This document shows, piece after piece, positions 35,891-49,386 of a stretch of 64,000 nt of DNA. Made by a program: the position numbers and the translations under genes. Below the pieces are notes generated by a model, which saw only the letters and a list, made by a program, of their open reading frames with translations, searched no databases and was not told where the DNA came from. The stretch's first letter is position 1; each line of letters starts with the position of its first letter. The stretch lies in assembly GCA_013396915.1 (NCBI GenBank), contig VWZL01002042.1, forward strand, positions 186,001 through 250,000, written 5' to 3'. Source of the stretch: Stercorarius parasiticus (lineage: Eukaryota; Chordata; Aves; Charadriiformes; Stercorariidae).

Positions 35891-37435
35891 TGCTATACAA
35901 CAGTTTTGTTAATCTTAGAACTGGTGACATACTCATGACTTTTTATAGAAGCCACATGTGACAAACTGACAAAAGGAAGAACACATTTGACTGTAATAAG
36001 TGTAGATCAAACTGCCTTTCTCCTCTCTCCCCCAGTGTATCATAATTTTTTTGTCTTACAGAGATGCTCTGAAGACAGAATCCTCAAGCGTTTTTGATCC
36101 TCAGATGCCTGACCCAGCATTGGTATTAAAATGCTGACCAAAAAAGCAAGGTAGAAAGGTCACATACTTCACGATGTCCTATCAAGATTTAAAATATGGT
36201 CCCATGGGCACTGTGAGGTATATGCAATTACAGAGGAAAACAAAAGCATTTTCTTCCTTTGGTCAGAAGGGTTTTGTAGCTGTTGTTCTTAGATGAGAAA
36301 TACTACTGTGTTCAGGGAAATGATGTAAATGTAATCCAGTTTCTAATTTTGTACTGGATTCCCACTTAGGCTTCTGAAACGAAGAGCAAAACATACCCAG
36401 CCCAGGCTCAGGAATGAATACAAATAAATAAAGAAGCCAATACTATAATTTATCTGTGTTGCAGTCACTGCAAAATGACTACTAAATTCAACAGGATAAG
36501 TAAAACTTTACAGTTTGGTTGGTATTTCGGAACAGCGGCAACAGATATCATCTTGCAAAGAAGTGTGATTCATCCAAGTACTTAGAGGATGGAAGCCATG
36601 TATAGGTTCTGAAGCTGCTGACCAACAGGCTGTAAATTTAGCAGGTAATAGTGCAAGTCAGTAAAAATAGTGAGAGAAAATAAAACATATGGTCATAGTC
36701 TGGATGAAAGCTTGAACTGGGAAAACAAATCCAGTAATTCAAACAGGGAAATACTTGCTTCTGCTTAAGCATATACAATAAATCATGTTAAGAAGATAAT
36801 ATATGACAATAATTACTTGCAGGCAAACAGTTTGAGAGAGACTCAAAAGGAAAACGGAGTAAATTACCTCTAAACGTAATGTAATTTGAAAATCTGCATC
36901 CGCATTAAGTACCGAGTAGGCACTTGACTTGAACTGTGAAGAAGTCCAATTGCAAATTTTGTTGCTCTGACCGCTCTCTAACAAAACACAACCTTTAGGC
37001 TGGTCTGAAGTTAGCTCCATTATCTGATAACAGCTGACACAACTCAGTAATTACACACAGATGTTAAAATGTTGTGAACTGAAGCTTTCTGTTCAAGATC
37101 TTAACCAATACTGAAGCATGAAAGTTGTGTAGCATTGTAAAGACATGAGTGATGTTCCTCTTCAGCTGACAAAATGGCTGGTACCATAAGCAAGTGGCTT
37201 TGTGTTAAAAAATTTCTGTCAGCTAAGGAGCATGTTATAGAAACCTTTTTATTTTTGCATGTTACCTGGTGAGCTATGACTTCTCTTGAGAGGAGGGGGA
37301 GTTTGCACCTCAATGTCATTATTTTTGGTCTTTACGACTACTAACTTCTGTGGTGAATGAGAGAATTTGTCCAAAAACAGCTTTGCAAGCTCCTGAGCAA
37401 GATCAGGCTCAATGGAAGAACATATGGAAGAACAA
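35891..37435. other. Non-coding stretch between two CR1 copies
   Basis: AT-rich unique-looking DNA with no recognised exon or repeat family. It separates the 3'-truncated CR1 on its left from the 5'-truncated CR1 on its right. Confidence 0.6.
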
Positions 37436-37437
37436 TG

Positions 37438-38085
37438 GGAGTTCTGGTGGACAACAGGATGACCATGAGCCAGCAATGTGCCCTCATGGCCAAGAAGGCC
37501 AATGGCATCCTGGGGTGCATCAAGAAGAGTGTGGCCAGCAGCTCGAGGGAGGTCATCCTCCCCCTCTGCTCTGCCTTGGTGAGGCCGCATCTGGAGTGCT
37601 GTGTCCAGTTCTGGGCTCCCTGGTTCAAGAAGGACAGGGAACTGCTGGAGAGGGGACAGCAAAGGGCTATCAAGATGATGAGGGGACTGGAACACCTCTC
37701 TTATGAAGAAAGGCTGAGGGATTTGGGTCTCTTCAGTCTGGAAAAAAGACAACTGAGGGGGGATCTTATCAACGCTTATAAATACTTACAGGGTGGGTGT
37801 CAGGAGGATGGGGCCAGGCTCTTTTCAGTGGTGCCCAGCAACAGGACAAGGGGTAACGGGCACAAACTTGACCATAGGAAGTTCCACCTAAACATGAGGA
37901 GGAACTTCTTTCCTTTGAGGGTGGCAGAGCCCTGGCACAGGCTGCCCAGAGAGGTGGTGGAGTCTCCATCTCTGGAGACATTCCAAACCCGCCTGGACGT
38001 GTTCCTGTGCCCCCTGCTCTGGGTGACCCTGCTCTGGCAGGGGGTTGGACTAGATGATCTCCAGAGGTCCCTTCCAATGCTATGA
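37438..38085 (+). pseudogene. CR1 ORF2 C-terminal fragment with lost stop codon
   Basis: About 215 codons, open throughout, covering the region after the catalytic core: [87 protein letters not shown] and [17 protein letters not shown]. In the related copy at 47945-48926 ORF2 ends at CNLL followed by TAG. Here the corresponding codon is TGG (38020-38022), so the frame reads through another 21 codons into the 3' UTR and stops at 38083-38085. No catalytic residues are included, because the copy is 5'-truncated. There is no sign that it is a host gene. Confidence 0.9.
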
Positions 38086-38118
38086 TTCTATGATTCTATG
38101 ATTCTATGATTCTATGAT
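38081..38118 (+). repeat. CR1 octamer tail (tatgattc)
   Basis: Four full tatgattc units plus tatgat. CR1 elements end in such octamer repeats instead of poly(A); they act as the recognition end for the element's own reverse transcriptase. Confidence 0.95.
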
Positions 38119-39609
38119 ATCCAGTACTGATAATTAATTTCAGGTATCTTTGAGATCTCATGACAAAAATATTTACCAGGGAACTTGTATTACTGTCATA
38201 GATGATAGTAACACAGGGCAAGATATATGCAGTGACAGAGTTTTCTCTGTGTAAAATGGCACGGTAATATGAAGTTTTTCCCCTTGGTGAAAAAAGTTAG
38301 TGGGGAAACTGGAGTGGACTGAGGTTGTGAAGTATTGACAAATGCTTGTTGTACTCTGCATAGCAAGGACATATCTTGAGCATTATCACACCTCTAGTTT
38401 GTGTCCCTTGCTTTTCAGGAGAGCGATGTTTGAGACTCCCTCTACACTGCGCTCTGATCAGGGCATGCCCAGTTCTGAATGCTCATTCTAAATGTCAGGG
38501 CACGGTGGCTACTGGGGCTACTGTGACTAGGAGCAAGGCATGTGCAGTGTTTCTCCAAGTACTGACCCAGCAGCACCATGTTCCTCCAGCAGCAGAATGA
38601 AAGCACCTGGTTATACTGAAAAGAAGGAACCAATCTGGATCTGCTAAGCCCAGTCTGGGCTTGCAGTCTGCAAGGGTTAAATGCACAACAGGGATTCACA
38701 AACAGCCAGCTAAATTTCCAGGTAGGCAGTAGGGGCAGTGGAAGTTGGCATTTGGGAGAGCTGATGCTGGCAGAAGATAAGATATCAGAGTAAGGAATTC
38801 AGCTTGGAGTAAGCTTTTGGGAAGAACTATCTGTATTGGCAGGCACAGTGTATATTGATTGTGTACAGCTGTGGACAATGGCTGGAGTGTGTGTCTACCG
38901 CCTGCTTGAGCCGAAATCATGGTCTTGGAAAGCACTTGTCCTGGCAAGCAAATACAGAAATCTTATGTGGGTGTAGCTGCGTGGCACAGTCACAAATACA
39001 AACCAGAATTCATAGTTAATTGTTAGTGCAGCTTTGCCCTTTGTCCTTATTACTTTGCCTTTAAACAGACATAATAAATGCTGTTCATTACTCAAATTTA
39101 TTCTGAAGGAGTCTAAACTTCATCAGCTCCCTCTTTAATCATCCTCTGGCTTACGCTTTTGTTCTTCCTTCCAAAATGCTAGTCATAAATAAAGCTGTTG
39201 AAATGGTCACAGCACTGTGGCAAGCCTGCTAGCCCACACGTCTTTTTGTATTGGTCTCTGTTGTGTTTTTTTTAACTGTCTAATATATAGCCTCTGCATC
39301 TCTTAATTTCACAGACCTGAGAACTTCAGTATTTCTCAGCTTCCATTCTGCCTCAGAAAATGTCTTAGGAAATGTCTGTTAATAGCTTGTTTCCAATATT
39401 AGTAGCAATGACAGTCAAATGAGAAAAACAAGAGAGCAGCTGCTTGATGCTTGGACCAAAGGACAAGGAGTCAGGGAAATGTGCTGCTTATTTGTCCCCA
39501 TCTTGTCTTCCATAACTGAACATGAAGAGAAGGCATGTGCTTATATCTGACATAGATTTGGGGCACAAACTAAAATACATTTAAATCTACATCATTTTTT
39601 TTTTTGACT
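38119..39609. other. Non-coding stretch, no gene recognised
   Basis: Unique-looking sequence with intermediate GC at 38400-38720. The short frames on both strands there resemble no known protein. A T11 run (39595-39605) lies immediately before the next CR1 fragment. Confidence 0.6.
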
Positions 39610-39800
39610 GTAAGGATGAGGAAACACTGGAACAAGTTGCCCTGAGGGTCTGTGGAGTCTCCATCCTTGGAGATATTCAAAACCTGCCTGGATGTGGTCC
39701 TGGACAGCCTGCTCTAACTGATCCTGCTTTCAGCCAGAGGTGTTGGACTAGATCATCTCCAGGGCTTCCCTTCCTACCTCAACCATTCTGTGATTCTTTG
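39610..39800 (+). mobile_element. CR1 LINE short 3' fragment
   Basis: Contains the C-terminal ORF2 signature (HWNKLP-like 'cactggaacaagttgccctg', then 'gtggagtctccatccttgg', 'gatattcaaaacctgcctgg'), the 3' UTR ('gttggactagatcatctccag') and a short tail ('accattctgtgattctttg'). Only about 190 bases remain. More diverged than the 37436 copy. Confidence 0.9.
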
Positions 39801-42800
39801 ACTTGTCTTCACTTGTGAAATACTAAAAAGTGCTGCATGCTGTTGCTTTGATAATTTATTTTCGTAACTGTTAAAATAGCCATTACTTATTCCTTTGCTC
39901 TGGTAGCGATTGAGAGTCTTATAAGCTTCTTTTTTTTTAAATATGTTGTGGTTTTTGGATGGAAGCTAGTAGAAAAGTTCAAATTACTTGGCTTCTAGCT
40001 ATTTGAATCATTAATGAATTTGTCCATCAGATGATGTCATCTGCATTTACACAGACAGATGAAAAACAAACTCAAAACTTCCTATCTTGGTGAAGGCAAG
40101 TAGGACAGTGTCAGCACAATTTCAGGGACACAGATCCATTGCATGCCAACTTCGGACTCAAAGAGATGGTAGATTTCTTCACAACTTTGTACATCCAGCT
40201 ACCTAGTATTAGTATCACAAACTATTATTATTAAGGGCATTCTGGAAGATGGAAGCTCAAAGATTCTTCAAGTAAAAAGGCAGGATTTCTAGAAATCTGG
40301 GGTTGGATTCAGAGTGAAGGAGCAGATCAAGACAGATGTTCATTGGCAAAGCTATAGAGAAATGTCACCTCCTGGTTCCTGGACCAGCCTGGTCTGCTCA
40401 GACCCTCAGGCATGCGCATTACAAGAATGTATTTGCAACAAAAGGTAAAATAATTGCTTCCTTTCCTATAAACCTGTGTTCAGATTTTTTTGATTGGTTT
40501 TGGAGGTATTTTAATAGCTACGTCTTTTTAAAAGTCAGGCATTTCAAAAAGTTAGGTGACTGTTTCAAAGTCAGGTGACTAGCGCACTTGCTTCAAGTGT
40601 TTTGTTACAGTTGTAAAAAACTAAACTGAGGGAGAAATAATAAAACCTTTTTTGAAGAAAGAAAGACAGAATGCTTCTTTCAAGAAGCCCAGCAAGTCTT
40701 GCTCTGAGCATATGATCCAGAAGGTAATGAAAATTAGTTCCACTGAGAACTCTTACTATTGTTTGGGCAATTTTACTGCTAAATAATGAGCGTTAACAAC
40801 TTTCTTACTATTTGCAGTTTTGTACCCTGTATTTGTACTGATGACCTCCACCTGGCTCATGTCTAACTAGAAGAATCTGCTATTAAGTGAGATGGAAGCA
40901 TGTTATACATCTCCCACTGCTAGAATGGCTACTTCTGAAATACTTTATGTTGTTAACAGGTGTTCAATCATATACCCAAACTCAGAATTTTGAAAGTAGA
41001 ATACCATGATTATTAGTAGGTATTGAAGCTCTATGCGTATGCCTACAGAGACTTCGTTACCCCAGCAGTTCTCAGAACTCAGCTGGCCATGGGATCATGA
41101 TGTCTTCTCTTTTCTTCAGGTAAATCTGTCATATTTTTACGCCAAAGCATGCAAAGGGGATTGTGCATACTTCCAAAACAGTAACTGAGCCATCTACACC
41201 CAAAAAATTGCAATCATATCAGAGCGCAGTTGTATATTAATAAGAGAGGAAAAAAGGCTCTAATATAAAGAGAAATCATCACTACTGTATATTCTCTCTG
41301 CTGCAAAGCAAGAAAACAATGCTGATATCAAAAAATATCTGAATGTCTGAGTGAAACAGGAACTAATGTCTTAGTAGCAACAAGGGATAACAGCACCCAT
41401 TCATCAACCAGACTCCAATTTTTTTTCAATTTGGAAAACTGAATGCTGGAAAGGCTGCCAAAACCACCTAAGATTATCTGAGGCAAAGCACAGAACAGAC
41501 TTAATTAATAACCTCCTCCTTGAACCTGTAGAATGATGGATCCATGATTAATTCATTGCTGTGGTGAGTCCCCCTGGACTGATTGTGTCTGCTGTACTGC
41601 TTTCCATGGATGGAGTTCAATCATATGCATGAGAAAATGTTGGTAGAGAAATTCTATGATGAAAGTGAATTTGTGCTTTTGTTATTTAGGTTATTGGGAA
41701 AGAGTTATTTTGCTTCATCCAACTTGTACTTTTCAGTTGATGAACCCTGTTACGTAATTGTAATCTATCTTTTTTCTGGATTGCAAGCATTAATCAATCA
41801 AAAAATAACATTGATCTGACTGGAGACGTGCTTATGGCAAACTGCTCACTTGGAGAGGATCTAGATATTCACTGAAGCCTGCAGAGAACTACAGCTGCCT
41901 AAATAAACTTCAGACCTTACACATTGCCACATCCTCAGCTTGGGATGGATATCTTCTAGGATACCCATGAAGAATGGAAAGAACATTATCCGTTTGGCAG
42001 ACAGCTGACAAACACTGAAGAGAAGAGAATTCCTGGATCTCAAAGATCAAGGTGTGACTTCTTTTAATGCTGCTCACTAAGTATTGGGCAAGTCTTCACA
42101 TGAATTGCAAATCAAAATGCCAAGGAACCGCAAGGTCCTAGCATATCCTCTGATTATTTTCCAAGCACTCACCAGAGTTAAAACTTTAAATCCAGTTCCT
42201 CCACAGTCTGCCTTGGTCAGGTTGTTTGGTCTAAATGTAAATCAGGGGTAGTATTTACTCAATGACTCCTAAACACATGAATGAAAGCATCGTAATTATT
42301 CCAAGTGATTGCAGTTCTCAAAGTACTGGGCCTTTAGCTGGTTTCCAATCATCTCTTCCTACCTGACAGTATGTTTTCATAAGCACTCAAAGCTGCACTG
42401 AGAGAATCCTTTATACAGCCAAGCCAGAAAAGATTTTGATTTTTGAAAGAAAACAACCACTACCAGCACCACCCCAAGGTAAAGAAGGAGAGCTACTGAA
42501 ACACCTTAGAAGACGTACAGACGACTAGACAACTAACTTTTGCTTATTTCTTCTTGAGACTTGGAAAAGATAACATTAAATGAAGAGAATGTTAGCTTGA
42601 CTGAAACAAAAGTAATACTTGTTCTAAAGCCAGAACTGAGTTTGCATTTCTTTCTAATATGTGCAAAGGATAATAAAATGAAACACCGGGAAAATATGAC
42701 TTGTCACAATCACAGTTGTAATTACATCAAACTTTCTAAAAGAAGCTTGATGAATATGTTCAATAAATACCGAAATAAACACAGGAAAAAGCCCCAAAAG

Positions 42801-45800
42801 TCATGTGAGTTCAGATAGTACAAAGCTGAAAACAATCAGGAATGGCATCAACACTTACCCAGAGATTTTCCAACAAGAATGACAAAGTAGTTCACAAAAT
42901 TGAACTAGCTAAACATCCTTTTAATAACTTGAGGAAATATATCCCTTTGAATGACAGAGAATTGAGACATGGAAAACTTGGGCACATCAACAGAGGTGGA
43001 GTGATTCAGTGGCAAAGGTAGGAAGAGCCTCCTTTCTTTCCCATTCATGATAAATAAAACTGAAGTAAGGCAGCTTTGAGTCAATGTTCTCATCTGTTGC
43101 AGGCAGATTGACTAGCCTGATAAACCATTTTTATTTTTTCCTTCATAAAATGCCTTATGCAAGACAGCACCACTGTTTAGGAAAGGTATGTAAGCACAGA
43201 CGTGAGAACCTGCATGCAACAATTTCAGATGGTTCACTAACATATTTTAGAATGTTGTGAACCTAGAATATTTCAAAAAATAATGCTGCATTAATGCTGA
43301 GCTTAAGCTGTATATGAATTGTGGGAAACACAGGGGAAAAGAGGCAAGAAACAGGAATATCTGTATATTCTGTGGGCAGTGAAGGCCTCTAAGAGGCCTA
43401 TTTGCCTTCTCTACCCTAACAATGGAAGCTGCAAGTATTCACTTGTACTGAATCAAAGCCCAAAAGAAGTCCAAAAGACACAATCTGACCACAGCGTAAA
43501 GCTACAGCTACAGTGGTCAAGAAGAACAAGACAAAGAACCCCAAAATTTCTGTGTGCAATCAGTAAATCCTCCAAGGATGACAGGTAATGACTGGATTTT
43601 TGTCAGTTTTATGATTATTTTTTTTCTGCGTTATGATGCAATCCACAAATAAATATCACCAAGTTTTGTGAAAGATAACACTTTCTGTTTAATTAGGCCT
43701 TTGACCCTGATTAATAAAACCAGCAGGTGCTGTCCTGACTTCAGATACGTTAAAACGATCCCAGGCTAACATGAAGAGACTGCAACACTGTACCTTCAGT
43801 GAAGGTGATGCTGGGTCTTCCCCTGAGCACAGTAAAGGCTGAAAGCCTGAGTTCAGAAAGGAATGCCTCGGAGCCACCCCGGTTTAACTCACCTGGACTT
43901 CTGCAAATTAAAATATTTCTTAGTCTCAGGGAAGGCCATGAAAACTACCTACATATTTAGAGCTCATGCTTAATTCACTCTGTCTTAACCACTGTCATAG
44001 AGGAGGATGTGCTTTCTAACTCATTTTCAAGAAGACTATGTTGTTACCAACTATATTGCATCATCTAATTCAGTTTTACTATGGTAACAACACACAAAAC
44101 AATGACAAAAAGCGTCCTGATAGTTCCTTTCTGTATGATCTGCAACTTTCCATCTACATCAGTCAAAAATAACAGTGTGTTGACGTGGCCCGTTGCTCTT
44201 GACTTTAATACCTGTCCCAGGCTACTTAGTTTCTACTGCTTTTGGCTCTGCCTTCATCTCCCCATTGTTGTCTGCAGCTGCTATGAAGCATTTTTATTTA
44301 TCAAGAGACGGTGCAAGTTCCAAGATCAAAAAGCAAATAAACCATTAATTATGCCTGTACCAAATTAAAATCTCTCTAATCTTTCTACTTCTATCTTTAT
44401 TTATTTTACTAATTTCATGGCTGGAACAAGTCTAAATATAAACAAAACTTCCTTTGCTGTCCTTCCACACAGACTAGACACATGGCTTCAAGAAAATGTG
44501 CTGACATTGTTAAAGAAAACCTACAGCATGAAAACCCAGCAGTTCTCGACCTTTCCTAAATTACCACTCAAATGCTGTGAACTGGGATGAAATCGGCAAT
44601 CTTCATCCCACTAAATAACATAGAAAATGGAGCTTGTTCATTGTTCTCTGACACATCTTCACAATTCTGAGGGCTCTCAGAGGGCTTCTTCTGGGTCTCT
44701 CTCAGGCTAAGAATGTAGGCAGATCAGACTTTTTTTTCCAGCCAACTGTGCACTGAACTTCCACAGCAGATAAGAAGAATTTCTTTTCTTCTAGAGAAGA
44801 CAGTCAAGACTGAATATCTGGAAGCTCTTCACAGCAATGTGTTTTTAAGACAGTGGAATTAAAAAATGGTTGAAAAATCCATCCAGCAGCCTTTCAGAAG
44901 CGAACATCACAATGTTATCTATGGATAGACAGACAGAAGGAGGGATAATTTAATGGGTTCTTTGTATTTCCAAACTGTAATTCTGCTTCTTTCTCCACCT
45001 AGGTGCAACATCAGCCAGCCTACACTCCAAACATGACAAAGTTGGAAATGCATCAAGGCAGGAGTTCTTAAAAGTCACTGAAAAATGGATTCTAAAAATG
45101 GATAAACAAGATTGCAGTGATCTAGACAGGGAAATATTGGGAAAGACTTTCTGTCTACTTGTATCAAATAGCTTTTGAGAATGACTAATATGCTAGTTCC
45201 ACTGGCTCCAAAACCTGCAGGTACAAATTGATACACAGAGATAAGGGGAACTTCTGTTCTTCCCCAGGCTATTGGAGGGTTCCCCAGGCTTCCCCTTAGG
45301 CTAATGCCTAAAACTGTGAGGTTTGTGATCCCCAATTTCTATCTGTGTATTAAGGACCTGTGCATGTGGTCGATTGACCAACCAGGCCTGGCGATGGAAA
45401 AGTAAAGTTTTTGTTGTGCAGTTTCTTTTCTTCTAACACAGCAAGAAAGAAATTTGAGTCACGTAGATTATCATAGCCCTTTGAGGCTCCTCAGAGAGTC
45501 ACCATAGTCCTTAGTAAACAGTAAAACACAACATAAATTTCATCAAATTGATGGAAGTTTTACAAAAAAACATTGTGGAAAGGAATATTTCAATATCTAG
45601 CCATCGTAATTTTCTGTGTATATGTCACTGTAAGCTGCTTCTACGCCACATAATTAACACAGTCATTAATGCTTTTTTACAGGAACCAAAACGCATTTCA
45701 TGGGGATATGCTAATTTTATTTATTCACACAGCTATACCAGTTATGGCAAGTCCATTACCATATTCCCTAATAATGTCCCATAATGGTGATGAAAATCTG

Positions 45801-47944
45801 CCTATTGTAAGGGAAGTCACTGCACAAAAAAAGTAGACCTTTGCGTTTTGCCTCTCCCATACCCATTCTGTATTCTTCAAGGCTAAAGGAGGCTGCTGTG
45901 AGTATCTAACTTGATCTCTGAACACAAGCTGTAGCAATTTTGCCCAGTAACACCTGCAATGAAGGATGTTAGCATATAATCTGCCTTGCTGTGCAAATAG
46001 ACTCTCATCAAGCTCAATAACTGCTCATGGAACTAAACATCTTTTATAAAAGCTTCCAGTTCTGATTTACTTATCTGAAGCGCTGAAAAATTAACAACTG
46101 ATAGCCTTTTCCAATGGCTGCCCACCCCACTATTAAAAATCTGTGTTATGTTCCTGAATTGCATTTTCCTAACTTGAGTTTTGAGACCTTGCATTTCATT
46201 ATGCCTCTACTAGGCATAAATAATAGTACAGACTGTTCTTTCCAGGATTCTCTCTAGTGATATATCTCTGAGATATGAGTTTCATTTGCTTCAGGCAAAA
46301 AGTATGGCAACAGCTTATTCTTTTCCAGCTCAGATTACTGTGCACTACACCGCACTTGGTACGAGAGCTGCGGCTTCGTATCAAGCCATTCTTTAACACT
46401 TGCCTGTTACTCACACAGAGACAGTACATGATTCCCACAGGTCCAGTGCTGTCGTACCCAAGTGTCCCACTCCTGGCATTGTTGCACTCAGTAAGTCACC
46501 CTTTAACAGGTGTGCTTGTGTCCCAGGGCTAATCCACCCAATTCCATCCACTTCCAGCTTTGGCTACCATTGCAATATAACCGCCAGCTTCTGTTCGTTC
46601 TCGTACAGGAAGCAATAATTGCCTGAAAAATTAACTGAAAACTTCACAGAAATATGTGTATTTAGCAGATGGGGTGAGGTGACATGGGAAGAAAGGAGGA
46701 GTTACTTCTGCGCTGCATTCTTCTCTTAAATGTCTTGCATTGCATTTGCATGTCTCTGCCTTCTAGTCTTTGTCTTTGGTTTTATAATATTGTACTTGTG
46801 GGTACAAATCTCACAGGTATTGTGTTGCTGACTTTGCAGTTCCACCGTTTCTTTCTGTTGGATTAGATTATTTGGGCTATGACCCTCTTGAACTCACCAG
46901 GGATCAGCTGCTGATCCCTAAATGACTTGTACTGGAGACAGCAATTCCCTGTCATCAGCTAGCAAGAGTCTCCTCTTCCAGCAGAATGGACTGTGTCTGT
47001 CTCCCACACATACATAAGCACACAACTCCACCTGCACAATATCTGTCTGCCCATTCATTTCCTCTCTTTGCTCCCCCCATATTAAAAGATAAAAATACAT
47101 CATCTCACTTCTGGCTGTGAATAAACTCAAAGATTAAAGCCAGAATGTCACAGAACTCAGCTTCCTGACACGTTCGGAGGGTCACATAGCTATCTGAAAG
47201 CAAGAACTATTATTTTCCCCTCCAGGCTCCCCCTGCTATTTCCTTCCCACGTGCAATTCTTGTCAGTTTTTGCAACTGGTACAAGGTACAAATTTTTGCA
47301 AGAGTACAAGAGTGGAAGGTGATGACAATGAGGGACTATTGAATTCTTCTGACACATTGGCCACGGTGATCTTACAGGGGATCATATCTGTGTCTTTTTT
47401 CTTAATAAAAAGCAAAAAAAAAACAACAAAAAATAAGTGAAAACTCTCAGGACACCAGCATCAGAGCCAAATAAATATTCATGTTTCTCTTTGCTCAGAT
47501 ACCCCACTTCTGCCACCAGAGTATGTAAGAGAACAGGAACTCCAGCATCATTGCTGTTTTGTGTAACTGGTGAGGCTTAATTATTTTATGTGTTTTAACA
47601 GTCCTTGCTTCAAGGTTTTCCAGTCTAGAATAAAAGCGCATACTAGTATCACAAATTCCCAGGGGGAGAGGACACAAGTCATTAGGTATAGTTCTTCAAA
47701 TTTTTCATCACCATATTGTATAATTCCATTCAGAAATTCATCAAACACCACCGTAAAAAGTAATTGTGTTGGTTTTCTTCCTCCTTTTTCTATTCCTACC
47801 GGAAGAGGAAGAGGGCACATTTGTGCACAAAGTGTTTCCTTTTTTTTAGCCCTCAAGCTATCAGACTCAAATACTTCTATCTCATACGGCAGCCTGCACT
47901 TTGAGTGTAACTCTGGTGTCTGTATATCTGTGATCAGCGGCGCA
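39801..47944. other. Non-coding stretch, no gene recognised
   Basis: Eight kilobases of AT-rich unique-looking DNA. The region 41.2-44.0 kb is A-rich on the plus strand. A direct repeat 'ttccccaggct' occurs twice at about 45260-45291. An A-rich tract lies at 47413-47435. No transposon, exon or RNA gene was recognised. Confidence 0.55.
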
Positions 47945-48926
47945 GAGTCTAGCTGGAGGCCTGTAGCTAGTGGTGTTCCCAGGGGTCAGTACTGGGTCCA
48001 ATCTTGTTCAAGATATTCATCAGTGAGGGGACAGAGCGTACCCTCTGCAAGTTTGCTGGTGATACAAAACAGGGAGGAGTGGCTGACACACCAGAAGGCT
48101 GTGCTGCCATTCAGCCAGACCTGGACAGGCTGAAGAGCTGGGCGGTGAGGAACCTAATGAAGTTCAACAAGGGCAAGTGTAGGGTCCTGCACCTAGGGAG
48201 GAATAACCCCATGCACCAGTCCAGCTTGGGGGCTGACCTGATGGAAAGCAGCTCTGCAGAGAGAGACCTGGAAGTTCTGGTGGACAACAAGTTGACCGTG
48301 AGCCAGCAGTGTGCTCACTCATGGCCAAGAAGGCCAATGGTGTCCTGGGGGGCATTAAAAGGAGCGTGGCCAGCATGTTAAGGAAGGTCACCCTCCCCCT
48401 CTTTTCTGCCCTAGTGAGGCTGCATCTGCAGTACCGTGTCCAGTTCTGGGCTCCCCAGTTCAAGAGACAAGAAACGACTGGAAAGAGTCCAGTGGAGGGC
48501 TACGAAGATGATCAGGGGACTGGAGCATCTCTCTGATGAGGAAAGGCTGAGAGACCTGGGTCTATTTAGCCTGGAGAAGAGAAGACTGAGAGGCGACCTA
48601 ATCAATGCTTATCAGTATCTAAAGGGTGGGTGTCAAGAAGATGGGTCCGGACTCCTTTCAGTGGTGCCTAGCAACAGGACAAGGGGCAATGGGCACAAAC
48701 TGGAACACAGGAAATTCCATCTCAACATGAGGAAAAACATCTTTTCTCTGAGGGTGCCAGGGCCCTGGCACAGGCTGCCCAGAGCGGTGGTGGAGTCTCC
48801 TTCTCTGGAGATATTCAAAACCCACCTGGACACAATCCTGTGCAACCTGCTCTAGGTGAACCTGCTTTCGCTCCAGAGGTCCCTTCCAACCCCTACCATT
48901 CTGTGATTCTGTGTGATTCTGTGATA
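47945..48926 (+). mobile_element. CR1 LINE, 5'-truncated, 3' end present
   Basis: Starts near 47945 just before the RT catalytic region, and continues through the end of ORF2 (stop 48853-48855) and about 70 bases of 3' UTR ('ccagaggtcccttccaac'). It ends with an imperfect octamer tail (ttctgtgattctgtgtgattctg) at 48926. Closely related in its C-terminal half to the copy at 37436-38118. Confidence 0.95.
47950..48855 (+). pseudogene. CR1 ORF2 reverse-transcriptase relic with three frameshifts
   Basis: The beginning reads SWRPVASGVPRG; one C is missing in the ccccagg run (about 47978), so the expected SVLGP motif falls in another frame. The next segment (from about 47980) has LFKIFIS, then KFAGD at about 48049-48063 in place of the catalytic FADD, then [17 protein letters not shown] and LEVLVDNKLTVSQQC. 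A shift at about 48313 moves to MAKKANGVLGGIKRSVAS and QFWAPQFK. Another shift at about 48465 leads to [39 protein letters not shown] and [17 protein letters not shown], ending CNLL and TAG. The FAGD substitution and the frameshifts make it inactive. Confidence 0.92.
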
Positions 48927-49368
48927 TAAGGCTCTTTGTTTCCCTGACATCCTAATATTCTTTCTCCACACCTGTTCCTGTTTGAATTTTAATTACTAAA
49001 TCTAATTCTAAGATAAACATATTGGAACAATGGCACAAGACAGAGTTGTGACACCATTTAATTCCATTTCTGTTCTGGCTTCTTATGCAAGTCGTTATTG
49101 CTTAACACTGACTGAGAAATTCTCATATGGTACATATGAAAGGCAAACCTCAAAAATAAAACAAAGAACGACTGGGGAAAAAATCCCTCAAAGTAAAAAC
49201 CTGATATCCATCTATTTCTTCCTCCTTAGCTTCTTGGGCTACAGAATTATCAGTTCCTATCAGACCTCACCCAAACAGATCTGTCTGGTTGGTAGGTTGT
49301 AACATTGCTTTCTGCTGAGGACACGGTGACAAACAATAGCTTTGATCAACTAACCACTGCAAACTTGC

Positions 49369-49386
49369 ATTTATTTATTTATTTAC
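49369..49386. repeat. (ATTT)n microsatellite
   Basis: Four and a half ATTT units. Confidence 0.9.

Larger units (their letters stand above)
37436..38118 (+). mobile_element. CR1 LINE 3' portion, well preserved
   Basis: A 5'-truncated CR1 with intact 3' end. It starts at about 37436 within the RT thumb region, keeps one frame open to 38085, includes the 3' UTR ('tggactagatgatctccag', 'aggtcccttccaatgc') and ends in four and three-quarter perfect tatgattc octamers (38081-38118). The perfect tail and undamaged frame make it one of the youngest-looking copies in the window. Confidence 0.95.

Noticed and set aside
37249..37752. 167-codon minus-strand frame
   Set aside because: Antisense shadow of the CR1 copy beginning at 37436, extended by chance into flanking DNA.
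38081..38118. Octamer array considered as an independent microsatellite or minisatellite
   Set aside because: It is the normal 3' tail of the adjoining CR1 element.
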